DNA of 64,000 nt, taken from Bacteroidota bacterium (GTDB taxonomy: Bacteria; Bacteroidota; Bacteroidia; SXHM01). Made by a program: the position numbers and the translations under genes. Of the stretch, positions 10,158 through 19,828 are shown one piece after another. The notes beneath the pieces were generated by a model. It did no database searches. It was not told where the DNA came from and saw only the letters and a list, made by a program, of their open reading frames with translations. The DNA lies in NCBI GenBank assembly GCA_947479755.1, contig CANKAM010000001.1, positions 62,001-126,000 of the forward strand, written 5' to 3'. Position 1 is the stretch's first letter. The number at the start of each line of letters is the position of its first letter.

Positions 10158-10881
10158 CTATACTTTTCCCTCCATCAACATAAATGGTTTGTCCGGTAAT
10201 AAATTGTGTGTTTTCAGAGGCAAGAAAAGAAACCACATTGGCAATATCTTCCGGTTTTCCCATTGTTTTGGTTGGTTGAGCTTCAATCAAGCTTTGCAAA
10301 ACAGTTTCCTCTAACTTCCGGGTAAGTGGTGTATCAATCAATCCGGGTGCTACAGCGTTTACCAACACATTGTATTTTCCCAGTTCAAGTGCAAGCACTC
10401 TTGTTAAAGCAACCACTCCTGCTTTTGATGCGGCATAATTACTTTGCCCGCGATTGCCCAGCCATGCACGTGAAGCAATATTTATTATGCGCCCCGATTT
10501 TTGTTCCTTCATAATTTTTGCTGCCTCCCGGCACATCAGCCATACACCTTTCAGGTTTATTTGTAATACAGCATCAAAATCATCAGCAGGCATTTTCCAT
10601 ATCATATTATCACGGATAATTCCTGCATTATTTACAACCACATCAAGCTGTCCGAATTTTTTTACAATTTTTTCAAAAAGAAACTTTACAGTTTTCTCGT
10701 TGCTGATGTCTGCTTTGGCAAATTGAATTTTCTCATTCCCGTATTGAATAATTAACTTTTTCCCATTTCGCACATCAACATCAATAGCAAGCACCAGATA
10801 ATTTTCAGAAATCAGTTTATCCGTTATTGCTTTGCCAATTCCTTTAGCAGCACCGGTTACAAGTGCAATTCTTTTTCCCAT
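10144..10881 (-). CDS. Short-chain dehydrogenase/reductase (FabG-like)
   Basis: 245 aa; TGAAKGIG, NNAGI, YAASKAG motifs. Confidence 0.9.
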   Translation of the reverse strand: MGKRIALVTGAAKGIGKAITDKLISENYLVLAIDVDVRNGKKLIIQYGNEKIQFAKADISNEKTVKFLFEKIVKKFGQLDVVVNNAGIIRDNMIWKMPADDFDAVLQINLKGVWLMCREAAKIMKEQKSGRIINIASRAWLGNRGQSNYAASKAGVVALTRVLALELGKYNVLVNAVAPGLIDTPLTRKLEETVLQSLIEAQPTKTMGKPEDIANVVSFLASENTQFITGQTIYVDGGKSIGAGI

Positions 10882-11645
10882 ACTATTACTTTGTTTTTTA
10901 CAGCAATTAATTTTGCGAGAATACTGAGAGCAATTTCTTCCGGACCTTCAGCTCCTATTTTTACCCCCATCGGCATGTCAATTTTTTCCAATTCTGAATA
11001 CGTAATATTCAATCCTTCCGCAAACATTTTTTTTGTCATTTCTACTTTTCTTATACTGCCAATCATACCTAAATATGCAAACGATTTTTTTACACAAAAA
11101 GCAAGGATATCTCTGTCTATAGGATGACTGTAGGTCATTATACAGACATAGGTTTGTTCATCAAAAGGCAGTAGTTTCAAAGCCTGTTGATAGGGCAAAT
11201 ACATCTTGTTCACCTCAGCAATTGTGCAGTTGCTGAGGTATTCCTTTCTGTCGTCAATCAATACTGTTTCAAAATCATAATCGGCAGAAATCTTGGCAAG
11301 TGCCTGCCCGGTATGTCCTGCTCCAAAGATGTAGAGTTTATTTTTTTTGATGATGGGCTCTATAAACATATCAACGGTTCCACCGCAACACATACCATGC
11401 TGGTGTAATAAATCATGCCTGAATAGTTTGGGCTCATTGGTTGAAATCACTTCAGCAGCATTTTTAATTACAGACTTTTCCAATTCACCTCCACCGATTG
11501 TCTCGTAAATACTGCCGTCTTCATACACTATCATTTTAGATCCGGCTTTGCGCGGTGTGCTACCTTTCGTATTTACAATAGAGCACAATGCTGCATTTGC
11601 CGCCCCTCTTCTAATCTCCTGTATCTTATCGTAAACAGATTTCAT
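10857..11645 (-). CDS. XdhC/CoxI-family molybdenum-hydroxylase maturation protein
   Basis: 262 aa; CSIVNTKGSTPRKAGSKM, GMCCGGTVDMFIEP, YIFGAGHTGQAL. Confidence 0.88.
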   Translation of the reverse strand: MKSVYDKIQEIRRGAANAALCSIVNTKGSTPRKAGSKMIVYEDGSIYETIGGGELEKSVIKNAAEVISTNEPKLFRHDLLHQHGMCCGGTVDMFIEPIIKKNKLYIFGAGHTGQALAKISADYDFETVLIDDRKEYLSNCTIAEVNKMYLPYQQALKLLPFDEQTYVCIMTYSHPIDRDILAFCVKKSFAYLGMIGSIRKVEMTKKMFAEGLNITYSELEKIDMPMGVKIGAEGPEEIALSILAKLIAVKNKVIVWEKELHL

Positions 11646-12238
11646 GTGTTAACGGCAAAATATTTTTGATAATCTTCCTGTGTATTTATGTTCGCAAGAA
11701 CTCTGTTATCTTCCGTTTCTAAATCAGTTTTCGGAAAATCTTCCAATATAGTTCTCAGGTTATAGTCATTGTCATGAATGTTATTTATTGTGTTTATTAT
11801 CCGTTTAGAAATTAATATCGGATGTCCTTTATGTCCTTGATGAAAAAGCTGGGTATAGCCGAGAGCAAGTCTGTGACGCTTCAAACTGGTTATTATTCTA
11901 TTATTTACAAATGGGTTGTCGGCATTTTGAATAAAAAGAAAATCGGCATACAACAGGTTTTTTATTCCAAGTTTTATAGAATGAAACCTTCCCTCTTCTG
12001 GGTCTGTCTTTTCTATTGTTTTAACATAAGGTACAACTTGTTCAAAATGCTTCTTCCATTCACCTTCACAAAAATTCCGGTTGATAACAAGACAAATATC
12101 TTTTACCCTTGAATAGTAATATTCTTCAACTATTTTTTGCAGAAAGTTTTTACCGTTATCTGTCAGAAAAGGCTTGGGATAATTCATCCTTTCAGATTTT
12201 CCTCCTGCTAAAATAATTGCACCGTAATTGCTTCTCAT
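11642..12238 (-). CDS. MobA/MocA-like molybdopterin nucleotidyltransferase
   Basis: 198 aa; AIILAGGKSERMNYPKPFL N-terminal signature; ATGA overlap with the XdhC-like gene. Confidence 0.8.
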   Translation of the reverse strand: MRSNYGAIILAGGKSERMNYPKPFLTDNGKNFLQKIVEEYYYSRVKDICLVINRNFCEGEWKKHFEQVVPYVKTIEKTDPEEGRFHSIKLGIKNLLYADFLFIQNADNPFVNNRIITSLKRHRLALGYTQLFHQGHKGHPILISKRIINTINNIHDNDYNLRTILEDFPKTDLETEDNRVLANINTQEDYQKYFAVNT

Positions 12239-12256
12239 CTCTGATAAATTTCACCA

Positions 12257-12300
12257 CGAAACTATCTGATGTATAGTTAAAATACTATGATGGGTGTCAT
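12257..12300 (-). promoter_or_regulatory. Fnr-like box plus -7-like element (hcr-like operon)
   Basis: Box ATGATGGGTGTCAT (12287-12300, inside ACTATGAT-GGGT-GTCATAGT 12284-12303); minus strand TAGTTTCG at 12264-12257. Confidence 0.6.
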
Positions 12301-12330
12301 AGTTTTTATTATGTAGCCTATGTTACTTTG
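12287..12330 (+). promoter_or_regulatory. Fnr-like box plus -7-like element (bcr operon)
   Basis: Same box; TTACTTTG at 12323-12330, 36.5 nt from box centre to final G. Confidence 0.7.
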
Positions 12331-12348
12331 CTCAAAACAATTCTGAAC

Positions 12349-13509
12349 ATGAAGTCGCTTGAAACAATATTGAATGAGTGTGAGCACCTTGCCTTTGACC
12401 TGAATTTCACACGGGCAAAAGAATGGAAGGCAGGAGATAAAAACAGAATTTTGGTGGGCTATTTACCAATCTATGTTCCCCGCGAAATTATACATGCTGC
12501 AAAAGGATTACCTGTGGGAATAATGGGAGCAGGCGACCGAAAACAAATTATTAAAGGTGATGCCTATTATCAATCATATATCTGCCACCTGCCGCGCGGA
12601 ATAATAGAAATGGCGCTTGATATAAACCTGAATGATTTTGACGGATTCATGTTTCCGGCAATTTGTGATTGTGTTCGAAATCTTTCCGGAATGTTTAAAT
12701 TATCGAAGAAAGGAAAGTTTCAACGGTATTTTGATTACCCTCAAAATTTCGACCCGTTTATAGGTGGTGTTTTTTATGAGCAGGAAATGGAAAAGGTGAT
12801 GGATGATATGTATGCCATAAACAAAGTAAAAGTTACTGACGATGCTTTATATCAAGCCATCGAACTTTATAATGTAAACAGAAATTTAATAGAAGAAATT
12901 TATGATATACGTCAACAATACCCTTGGCGTTTGTCTGCAGTTGAAACCTATCATATCCTTCGTGCCGGAATTACTATTCCTGTGGAGGAGCATAATGAAT
13001 TACTTAAACAGGTGGTTGAACATATCAGCAAAGAGCGGGGCGAACCCATGGATAATATTAGGGTGGTGGTTTCCGGTTCATTCTGTGAGCAGCCTCCCAT
13101 TGGCTTGATTAAATCAATTGAAATGGCAGGCTGCTATATTGTGGATGATGATTTTATGCTAGGCTCGCGTTGGATTCAGGGAGATATTAATAGAAATATA
13201 ACTCCACTTAAAGCATTGACTGATGCATATATTAACCAAAGCACTTTTTCATCTGCATTTTATGATGTAGGAAATCCGAAAGGAAAGCGTTTGGTTAATC
13301 TTGCGAAAAAACGCTATGCTGATGGCGTTATTTTTTCAGCTGCAAGTTTCTGCGACCCTGCGTTATTAGACCGACCTCAAATGCAAAAGGAGTGTGACGA
13401 AGCTCAAATTCCGCACATCAATTTCCAATTTCACGAAAACACAGGACAATTTAAAGTTATTAAAGAACAGGCAGGAACTTTTTCCGACTCAATAAAATTA
13501 TGGGCTTAG
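12349..13509 (+). CDS. bcrC: Benzoyl-CoA reductase, subunit C
   Basis: GYLPIYVPREIIHAAKGLPVGIMGAGD...GDAYYQSYICHLPRGIIEMAL closely matches remembered BcrC. ORF track starts at TTG 12328; ATG 12349 preferred because 12328 overlaps the -7 element. Confidence 0.9.
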   Translation: MKSLETILNECEHLAFDLNFTRAKEWKAGDKNRILVGYLPIYVPREIIHAAKGLPVGIMGAGDRKQIIKGDAYYQSYICHLPRGIIEMALDINLNDFDGFMFPAICDCVRNLSGMFKLSKKGKFQRYFDYPQNFDPFIGGVFYEQEMEKVMDDMYAINKVKVTDDALYQAIELYNVNRNLIEEIYDIRQQYPWRLSAVETYHILRAGITIPVEEHNELLKQVVEHISKERGEPMDNIRVVVSGSFCEQPPIGLIKSIEMAGCYIVDDDFMLGSRWIQGDINRNITPLKALTDAYINQSTFSSAFYDVGNPKGKRLVNLAKKRYADGVIFSAASFCDPALLDRPQMQKECDEAQIPHINFQFHENTGQFKVIKEQAGTFSDSIKLWA

Positions 13510-14660
13510 ATAAAAAACACACAAAAGGACAGAATAATTTTTTTAGATTCGACAATCGCTCGGTGTTAAGATCAATTGAGTATGCACAGCAAATTGCTTT
13601 TGCTCCTTTTGTTTTTCAGGCATCGAGAACACTGAGGAATTCAGGGCTTCTTTCAGAAGTTGAGCAAAGCGGAAATGAAGGAATAAGCATTGAAACAACC
13701 GCAAAAAAAACAGGAGTATCCGTTTACGGAGTTCGAGTTTTATTTGAAGCAGGACTTACAATTGGTTTGCTGACATTAAACAACGAGTTATTCAAAATCA
13801 CAAAAACAGGATCTTACATTTTACATGATAAAATGACCATTGTAAATATGGATTTTGTTCATGATGTGTGTTACCGTGGAATGTTTGAACTGGATAAATC
13901 CATTGAAACAGGAGAACCGGAAGGTTTGAAAATTTTTGGAGAGTGGAAGACTGTTTACCAAGCACTTTCTTCATTACCAAAACAGGTTCAGAAAAGCTGG
14001 TTTGCTTTTGACCACTATTACTCCGACACATCTTTTGATGAAGCGCTACCTCATGTTTTTGAGAATAAACCTAAAAAAATTCTTGACATAGGAGGCAATA
14101 CAGGCAAATGGGCAATCAGTTGTTTTGGTTATTCTGATACAATTGAGATGGGAATTGTTGACCTGCCGGGACAATTGAAAATGGCAGAAGAAAACATAAA
14201 TAAAAGCGGTTTCAGCGGACGGGTAAAATATTACGAAGTGAATCTATTAGATAAAAATTCGAAACTACCCGAAGGCTATGATGTTATCTGGATGAGCCAC
14301 TTTTTAGATTGTTTTTCACAAAGTGAAATTGTTTCTATCCTGCAAAAATGCCGCAAAGCATTGGCTGAAAACGGACATGTATTTATCATGGAGCCCTTGT
14401 GGGACAAACAGAATTTTGAAGTTTCATCGTTTTGCCTGATGATGACTTCTCTTTATTTTACCAACATAGCCAATGGGAATAGCAAAATGTATGACTCCAG
14501 ACAATTTACTTCACTGCTTAAAAAATCGGGCTTTGAAATTGCCGGGCAGTTCGACAGCATAGGAATTTGCCACTCACTTATAAAATCAAAAAAAGAAATA
14601 GCGCATCAACCTATTACAAAAGGAAATGTAACAACCGGAGAAATTGAGATTGAATTATAA
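13500..14660 (+). CDS. SAM-dependent methyltransferase (O-methyltransferase/CrtF-like)
   Basis: 386 aa; winged-helix-like N-term plus ILDIGGNTGKWAIS...GIVDLPGQLKMAEENI; start overlaps bcrC stop by 10 nt. Confidence 0.8.
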   Translation: MGLDKKHTKGQNNFFRFDNRSVLRSIEYAQQIAFAPFVFQASRTLRNSGLLSEVEQSGNEGISIETTAKKTGVSVYGVRVLFEAGLTIGLLTLNNELFKITKTGSYILHDKMTIVNMDFVHDVCYRGMFELDKSIETGEPEGLKIFGEWKTVYQALSSLPKQVQKSWFAFDHYYSDTSFDEALPHVFENKPKKILDIGGNTGKWAISCFGYSDTIEMGIVDLPGQLKMAEENINKSGFSGRVKYYEVNLLDKNSKLPEGYDVIWMSHFLDCFSQSEIVSILQKCRKALAENGHVFIMEPLWDKQNFEVSSFCLMMTSLYFTNIANGNSKMYDSRQFTSLLKKSGFEIAGQFDSIGICHSLIKSKKEIAHQPITKGNVTTGEIEIEL

Positions 14661-14680
14661 ACCATTAAATAAATTCAAAC

Positions 14681-15982
14681 ATGGCAGACCCAAAAGAAGC
14701 AATAAAAGAAAAGAGCATGATAATCCAGAAGGAAATGCTCGCAAAGCAATTCAGCGATTTAAGCAAAGCAAAAGAGTTGGGCAAAAAAGTAGTTTACACA
14801 TTTGTTCCCGGAAATCTTACGGAATTAATTCTTGCATTTGACATGCTGCCTGTTTACCCCGAGATTAATGCGCTGCAAAGTGGCATGCGAAAAAAATCTG
14901 GCGGATATATTAAAGACGCTGAGAAAATGGGTTACTCGGAAGATGTATGCACCTATGTGAAGTGCGACATTGGAATGATGCTGAACGGAAATATTGGTCC
15001 CACGGGAGAAAAACTTCCTTCACCAGATTTGCTCTTACTCAGTTATACCGGCTGTTTTACATTTTTGAAATGGTTTGAGAACTTAGAACGCCTCTATCCC
15101 GGTGTTCCGGTTGCCATGCTGCACACACCTTACCAGGAAGACGGAAAAATTACCAAAGAACAAGTGGATTACATGGTTAAGCAACTTAAGGAAGAAGTAA
15201 TTCCAAAATTTGAACAGGTTACCGGAAATATATATGACCCTGAGCGTCTGAGTAAAATGCTTGAAAATTCAGTCACAGCAGAAGAATATTGGGTGAAAAT
15301 TCTTGAGATGGCAAAAAACAAACCATCACCAATTGACGCCTATTTTGCCGGTGTATATTATATGGGACCCATCAACACGGCATTCAGAGGAACAGACGAG
15401 TGCGTAGAGTATTACAAGGAATTATACAAAGAAGTAAATGAACGTGTAAAGAACGGATTGTTGCCTGTAAATCCTGAAGGCGAAATGAAGGAAGAGCGTT
15501 TTCGCTTAGTGGTTGAAGGACCGCCCAACTGGACAAATTTCCGCGAGTTCTGGAAAATATTTTACGATATGGGCGCTGTGATTGTGGCCTCAACCTATAC
15601 TAAAGTTGGCGGATTATATGATACAGGTTTCAGGCACAATCCTGCTGAACCACTTGAAAGTCTTGCAAAATACTGCATGGGTTGCTATACCAATCTTAAC
15701 CTGCCCCAACGTGTTGATTTGATTGAAAAGTATATTAAAGAATACAAAGCCGATGGTTTTTTAATCAACTCGATAAAAAGCTGTAATTCATTCTCAGCAG
15801 GTCAGCTGATGATTATGCGCCAGATAGAGCAGCGCACGGGAGTTCCTGTAGGTTTTATTGAAAGTGATTTGGTTGACCCCCGCTATTTTTCTTATGCCAA
15901 CATAAAAAACCGTTTAGAATCATATTTTCAAATGCTGGAACAACGAAAAATAATATTAAAACAGGAAGAAGAAACAGTATAA
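14681..15982 (+). CDS. bcrB: Benzoyl-CoA reductase, subunit B
   Basis: SEDVCTYVKCDIGMM, LLLSYTGCFTFLKWFE, VVEGPPNWTNFREFWKIFYDMGAVIVASTYTKVGGLYDTGFRH, INSIKSCNSFSAGQL, ESDLVDPRYFSYANIKNRLESYFQM. Confidence 0.94.
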   Translation: MADPKEAIKEKSMIIQKEMLAKQFSDLSKAKELGKKVVYTFVPGNLTELILAFDMLPVYPEINALQSGMRKKSGGYIKDAEKMGYSEDVCTYVKCDIGMMLNGNIGPTGEKLPSPDLLLLSYTGCFTFLKWFENLERLYPGVPVAMLHTPYQEDGKITKEQVDYMVKQLKEEVIPKFEQVTGNIYDPERLSKMLENSVTAEEYWVKILEMAKNKPSPIDAYFAGVYYMGPINTAFRGTDECVEYYKELYKEVNERVKNGLLPVNPEGEMKEERFRLVVEGPPNWTNFREFWKIFYDMGAVIVASTYTKVGGLYDTGFRHNPAEPLESLAKYCMGCYTNLNLPQRVDLIEKYIKEYKADGFLINSIKSCNSFSAGQLMIMRQIEQRTGVPVGFIESDLVDPRYFSYANIKNRLESYFQMLEQRKIILKQEEETV

Positions 15983-15995
15983 ATAAAATTAAACG

Positions 15996-17420
15996 ATGAG
16001 CAAATACTACCTCGGAGTTGACCTCGGCTCAACTACTTCAAAAGCTGTAATCATTAATGAAAATGATGAAATAATAGGACGCGGAATAACCAACACCCGC
16101 GCCAATTACTCAGTTGCATCCGACATAGCACGTGATGAAGCGGTTTACAACGCACGATTTTCAGTGCTGGAGAAAAAACTGGAAAGTGAAATAAATGCAC
16201 GCCCCGAATACAAAAAATACATTACTGATCTGGAAAGCGTGTTTCAGTATGAACAGTTTAAAGTTAAACTTGACCGGTTGGGGGATGAGTTGGTAAAAAC
16301 CTGCAACTCATTTTTTAAAGATGAAAAAATAAGGGAAGAAATACTTAACCATCTTCGTAACATTCGCAGAGCATTTAAACCGAAAATTAAACACGATTAT
16401 TTATACAACAACTTAGGCGCTAAAAATCAATTCTTCCGAGATATTGTTTCAGAAAAATACAATGAAGAAGTAAACAAGTTGGACATGGCACTTTTTGAGC
16501 CCCTGATGATTGTATGGGACAAAAGCATAAGTCCTGCCGAAAATCAACGCGTGCAATTCAATTTTAAAGAACTGGTGCAAAAAGCAATGGATGAGTTGCG
16601 TGAAAAATATAAGAACCTTCCTGAAACTTCAGCAGAAAATACCAGCGTAAATTTTGATGCAGAGATTAATCTGCTTAATGGTAATTTTGACCATGTAGCC
16701 GAAACGCTTCGTCATCATATTGATGAGATATCAGAATTGGAATTTCATATAGCAAACATGACCGGCACCGGCTACGGACGCGCATTGCTTCCTTTCCCAT
16801 CAGATTGTATCCGCTCAGAAATTTTGTGCCATGCCTTTGGTGCACACGCAGTATTTCCAGAAACCCGCACCGTACTTGACATTGGCGGGCAAGATACCAA
16901 GGCCATTCAAGTTGATAAATATGGACTCGTAACATCTTTTCAGATGAATGACCGATGTGCGGCAGGCTGTGGAAGATATCTGGGATATATAGCAGATGAA
17001 ATGAGTATATCATTAAACGAACTTGGTCCCATGGCAATGAAAGCAGAAAAAGAAGTTACCATCTGCTCAACCTGCACCGTGTTTGCAGGAGCCGAGTTAC
17101 GTGAACTTACCAATCTGGGCGAGAAACGTGAAGACATATTAGGAGGTTTGCACAAAGCAATTATTATGCGTGCCATGTCGCTGATTGCAAGGTCAGGCGG
17201 AGTATTTAATGAGTTTACTTTTACGGGAGGTGTTGCCCGCAATCCAGCTGTAATAAAATACCTTACACAATTAGTGCGTGAAAATTACGGCAACGATATC
17301 AAAATTAATATCCATACAGATTCTATTTTTATGGGTGCGCTTGGTGGAGCTATGTTTGCCCGCAGAAACATACAATCAGATTTACCTTCTGCTAAAAAAG
17401 GAAAAGAGGCAACTGCATAA
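15996..17420 (+). CDS. bcrA: Benzoyl-CoA reductase ATPase subunit A
   Basis: GVDLGSTTSKAVI N-term, DIGGQDTKAI, NDRCAAGCGRYLGYIA, CSTCTVFAGAEL, FTGGVARNPA. Confidence 0.92.
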   Translation: MSKYYLGVDLGSTTSKAVIINENDEIIGRGITNTRANYSVASDIARDEAVYNARFSVLEKKLESEINARPEYKKYITDLESVFQYEQFKVKLDRLGDELVKTCNSFFKDEKIREEILNHLRNIRRAFKPKIKHDYLYNNLGAKNQFFRDIVSEKYNEEVNKLDMALFEPLMIVWDKSISPAENQRVQFNFKELVQKAMDELREKYKNLPETSAENTSVNFDAEINLLNGNFDHVAETLRHHIDEISELEFHIANMTGTGYGRALLPFPSDCIRSEILCHAFGAHAVFPETRTVLDIGGQDTKAIQVDKYGLVTSFQMNDRCAAGCGRYLGYIADEMSISLNELGPMAMKAEKEVTICSTCTVFAGAELRELTNLGEKREDILGGLHKAIIMRAMSLIARSGGVFNEFTFTGGVARNPAVIKYLTQLVRENYGNDIKINIHTDSIFMGALGGAMFARRNIQSDLPSAKKGKEATA

Positions 17421-17457
17421 AAATAATATCAAAAAGAGTACAGGAAGATACTGCAGA

Positions 17458-18639
17458 TTAGATTTTTGAGGTTTCTAACAGTAGAATTTTCACTGTAAAT
17501 TCTGAACCCTCATTTAGTTTGCTCTTAACATCAATAGTACCCTTTAATAATTCAATATATCTGGCAACAATATAGAGCCCAAGTCCGGTTCCCTGAATGT
17601 TACTTGCATTTTCTCCCCTGAAAAAACGTTCAAACAGATGCAACTGGTCTTTCTCTGAAATGCCTATCCCACCATCTTTTACTTTAAAAATAAAATAGTC
17701 AGAAGTGGTTTCTGTAAATAAATTTACTTCACTGCTTCCATTCGAAAATTTCAGAGCATTTGAAATAAGATTGAGTAAGATCTGCTTTACCCCATTTTTA
17801 TCGTTAAGAATTTTATCGACACCTAAATGATTATACTTAATCTTTTTTACAGGTGATGTGTTTGATTTAGTCTCGAAATTTTCTATTACATCGTTTAGGA
17901 AAAGCGGTATGTTAATTTCTTCAGAATTAAAAGAAAATTTCCCTTCATCAAGTTTAGCCACTGAAAGAGTGCCTTCAATTAATTCAGTTAAGTATTCAAT
18001 CACTGATTTTATTTTGTTAATGTGCTTGAGCTGATTTTCCTTATCATTAGTTTCTGCATACTTTGTAATTAATGTAATCGATGAAAGAATAATTGCAAGC
18101 GGTGTTCGAAACTCATGAGAGACCATCGTAACAACGCGGGATTTCAGTTCATTCAGTTCTTTCTCATGCTCCAAAGCAATTCCAAGTTCTGCTTTTGATT
18201 TTTCGAGCTCTTTCAATGATTCCTCTAAAACTTTTGTGCGCTCGTTTACTTTTTCTTCAAGTTGGTTGTTTGATGTTTTCAGTTTTTCTGAAAATTGTGT
18301 CATCTCTTCCATCTGTTTATTCACTACAGCTTCCATTTTTTTAAAATTTAATATTATAAAAGTAGCTGCCACAATGCTAATCACGGATAAAATTCTGTTT
18401 ACCGGAGCTGTGTAGGTTTCAATAGTTGAATGCGGAGAAAGAAAATAACCCAACAGTGTGAATATAATTGCAGCAAACGCCACTGTAATTACGAGTGCTT
18501 TTTTTTCAACCCACATGGTCATCATTATAATAATGACATAGAGCATCCCATCTGCAATTCCCAGTGGAGTTAATATATCAAATACAAGTATTCCCGCCAA
18601 CAGCAACAATACCGTAAATAGTTTGATCTTATAGCTCAT
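17458..18639 (-). CDS. Membrane-bound sensor histidine kinase
   Basis: H-box SHEFRTPLAI, N-box NLISNALKFS, G-boxes DGGIGIS and GTGLGLYI; hydrophobic N-term. Track starts at 18675; inner Met (MSYKIKLF) at 18639 preferred. Confidence 0.88.
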   Translation of the reverse strand: MSYKIKLFTVLLLLAGILVFDILTPLGIADGMLYVIIIMMTMWVEKKALVITVAFAAIIFTLLGYFLSPHSTIETYTAPVNRILSVISIVAATFIILNFKKMEAVVNKQMEEMTQFSEKLKTSNNQLEEKVNERTKVLEESLKELEKSKAELGIALEHEKELNELKSRVVTMVSHEFRTPLAIILSSITLITKYAETNDKENQLKHINKIKSVIEYLTELIEGTLSVAKLDEGKFSFNSEEINIPLFLNDVIENFETKSNTSPVKKIKYNHLGVDKILNDKNGVKQILLNLISNALKFSNGSSEVNLFTETTSDYFIFKVKDGGIGISEKDQLHLFERFFRGENASNIQGTGLGLYIVARYIELLKGTIDVKSKLNEGSEFTVKILLLETSKI

Positions 18640-18668
18640 AATAAATTTATTCTTGAAAAATGAGAACA

Positions 18669-18712
18669 CAAACATCTGAAACTATTGAATTTAGCACATG
18701 ACAAAAGTCATG
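18669..18712 (-). promoter_or_regulatory. Possible Fnr-like box for the histidine kinase gene
   Basis: Perfect palindrome CATGAC-AAAA-GTCATG (18697-18712); minus strand GATGTTTG ending at 18669 (35.5 nt, one off the common spacing). Confidence 0.4.
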
Positions 18713-18740
18713 ATAGTCAAATTTTTATCGCTATAAAACC

Positions 18741-18784
18741 ATGATGCTAGTCATAGTATAAAAAATGAAGTTCTTGTTTCTTTG
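18741..18784 (+). promoter_or_regulatory. Fnr-like box plus -7-like element (bcrD operon)
   Basis: ATGATGCTAGTCAT 18741-18754; TTTCTTTG 18777-18784; 36.5 nt. Confidence 0.65.
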
Positions 18785-18803
18785 CTATACTAATTTGTAA
18801 TTA

Positions 18804-18977
18804 ATGAAAAGAAAAATTCGTGCTCTCGGAGCAGGATTAAAAAGTAAAGCGATTTCGTCACCGAAACACATCGGCTATGAAGAAAAATGTCACCACAGTG
18901 TTATAAATTATTATTGGACAAGAAATATTGAAATTAAACATCAACTTGTAACTAAACAACAAACTGTAATCGCATAA
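18804..18977 (+). CDS. Candidate 57-aa small protein upstream of bcrD
   Basis: ATG-TAA ORF MKRKIRALGAGLKSKAISSPKHIGYEEKCHHSVINYYWTRNIEIKHQLVTKQQTVIA, between the box/-7 element and bcrD; below the track cutoff. Confidence 0.35.
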   Translation: MKRKIRALGAGLKSKAISSPKHIGYEEKCHHSVINYYWTRNIEIKHQLVTKQQTVIA

Positions 18978-18988
18978 ATCAAATAAGT

Positions 18989-19828
18989 ATGGAACAATCA
19001 TTTTATACAATGGGCATTGATGTAGGAAGCAACTTCATCAAATTAGTTTTGTTAGATTATTCTGCCAAACCTAAAATTGTTGACAAGCACACTGAGAAAA
19101 TCCGCAAGCGAAACCCTACACAGGTAGCTGACGAAATGATAAGCACAATGCTTGCCAAGCATAACCTCACTTACGAAGATGTGGCATATCTGGCTTCAAC
19201 AGGTGAAGGTGATTTGGTTAAGCGCAAACGCGGACACTTTTACGGAATGACCACCCACTCAAAAGGAGCGCATTTTCTTTTTCCCGATGCGCGCACTGTT
19301 GTAGATATGGGAGCACTGTTTGTGCGAGCCGTAAAAATATCGCCAGATGCCCGTGTTCAGGATTATAAAATGACAGGACAATGCGCTTCCGGATCAGGAC
19401 AATTTGTTGAAAACATTTCGCGATATCTCGGTTTATCCATTGAAGAAGTAGGTGATGTTTCGTTGCAGGCTGATAATGCAGAAGTATCCTCAGGTATTTG
19501 TGCTGTGCTTGCCGAAACAGATGTAATCAACATGGTTTCACGCGGCATTTCAACACCAAATATTATTAAAGGAATACACATTTCAATTGCCGGGCGGATA
19601 CTTAAATTGCTCAGCTCTCTGAAAGGCGAATCGCCAATTATTTTAACAGGTGGTATGGCGCTGAATAAAGGAATGATGCAAGCATTAGAAGAGCAACTAG
19701 AGGAAACCGGCAAAAAGTTTGAAGTAAAAACGCATCCCGATGCGATATATGCCGGTGCCTTGGGAGCTGCACTGTGGGGAGGTTTCAGACATATTAAATT
19801 AATAGAAAAACAAGCTTTAGCAGCCTGA
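18989..19828 (+). CDS. bcrD: Benzoyl-CoA reductase ATPase subunit D
   Basis: YLASTGEGDLVKRKRGHFYGMTTHSKGAHFLFPDARTVVDMGAL, MTGQCASGSGQFVENISRYLG, SGICAVLAETDVINMVSRGIS. Confidence 0.92.
   Translation: MEQSFYTMGIDVGSNFIKLVLLDYSAKPKIVDKHTEKIRKRNPTQVADEMISTMLAKHNLTYEDVAYLASTGEGDLVKRKRGHFYGMTTHSKGAHFLFPDARTVVDMGALFVRAVKISPDARVQDYKMTGQCASGSGQFVENISRYLGLSIEEVGDVSLQADNAEVSSGICAVLAETDVINMVSRGISTPNIIKGIHISIAGRILKLLSSLKGESPIILTGGMALNKGMMQALEEQLEETGKKFEVKTHPDAIYAGALGAALWGGFRHIKLIEKQALAA

Noticed and set aside
6007-12238. Purine-catabolism xanthine dehydrogenase operon
   Set aside because: The FAD-subunit cysteine insert and shared promoter region with bcrC favour a 4-HBCR-like role, although substrate is unproven.
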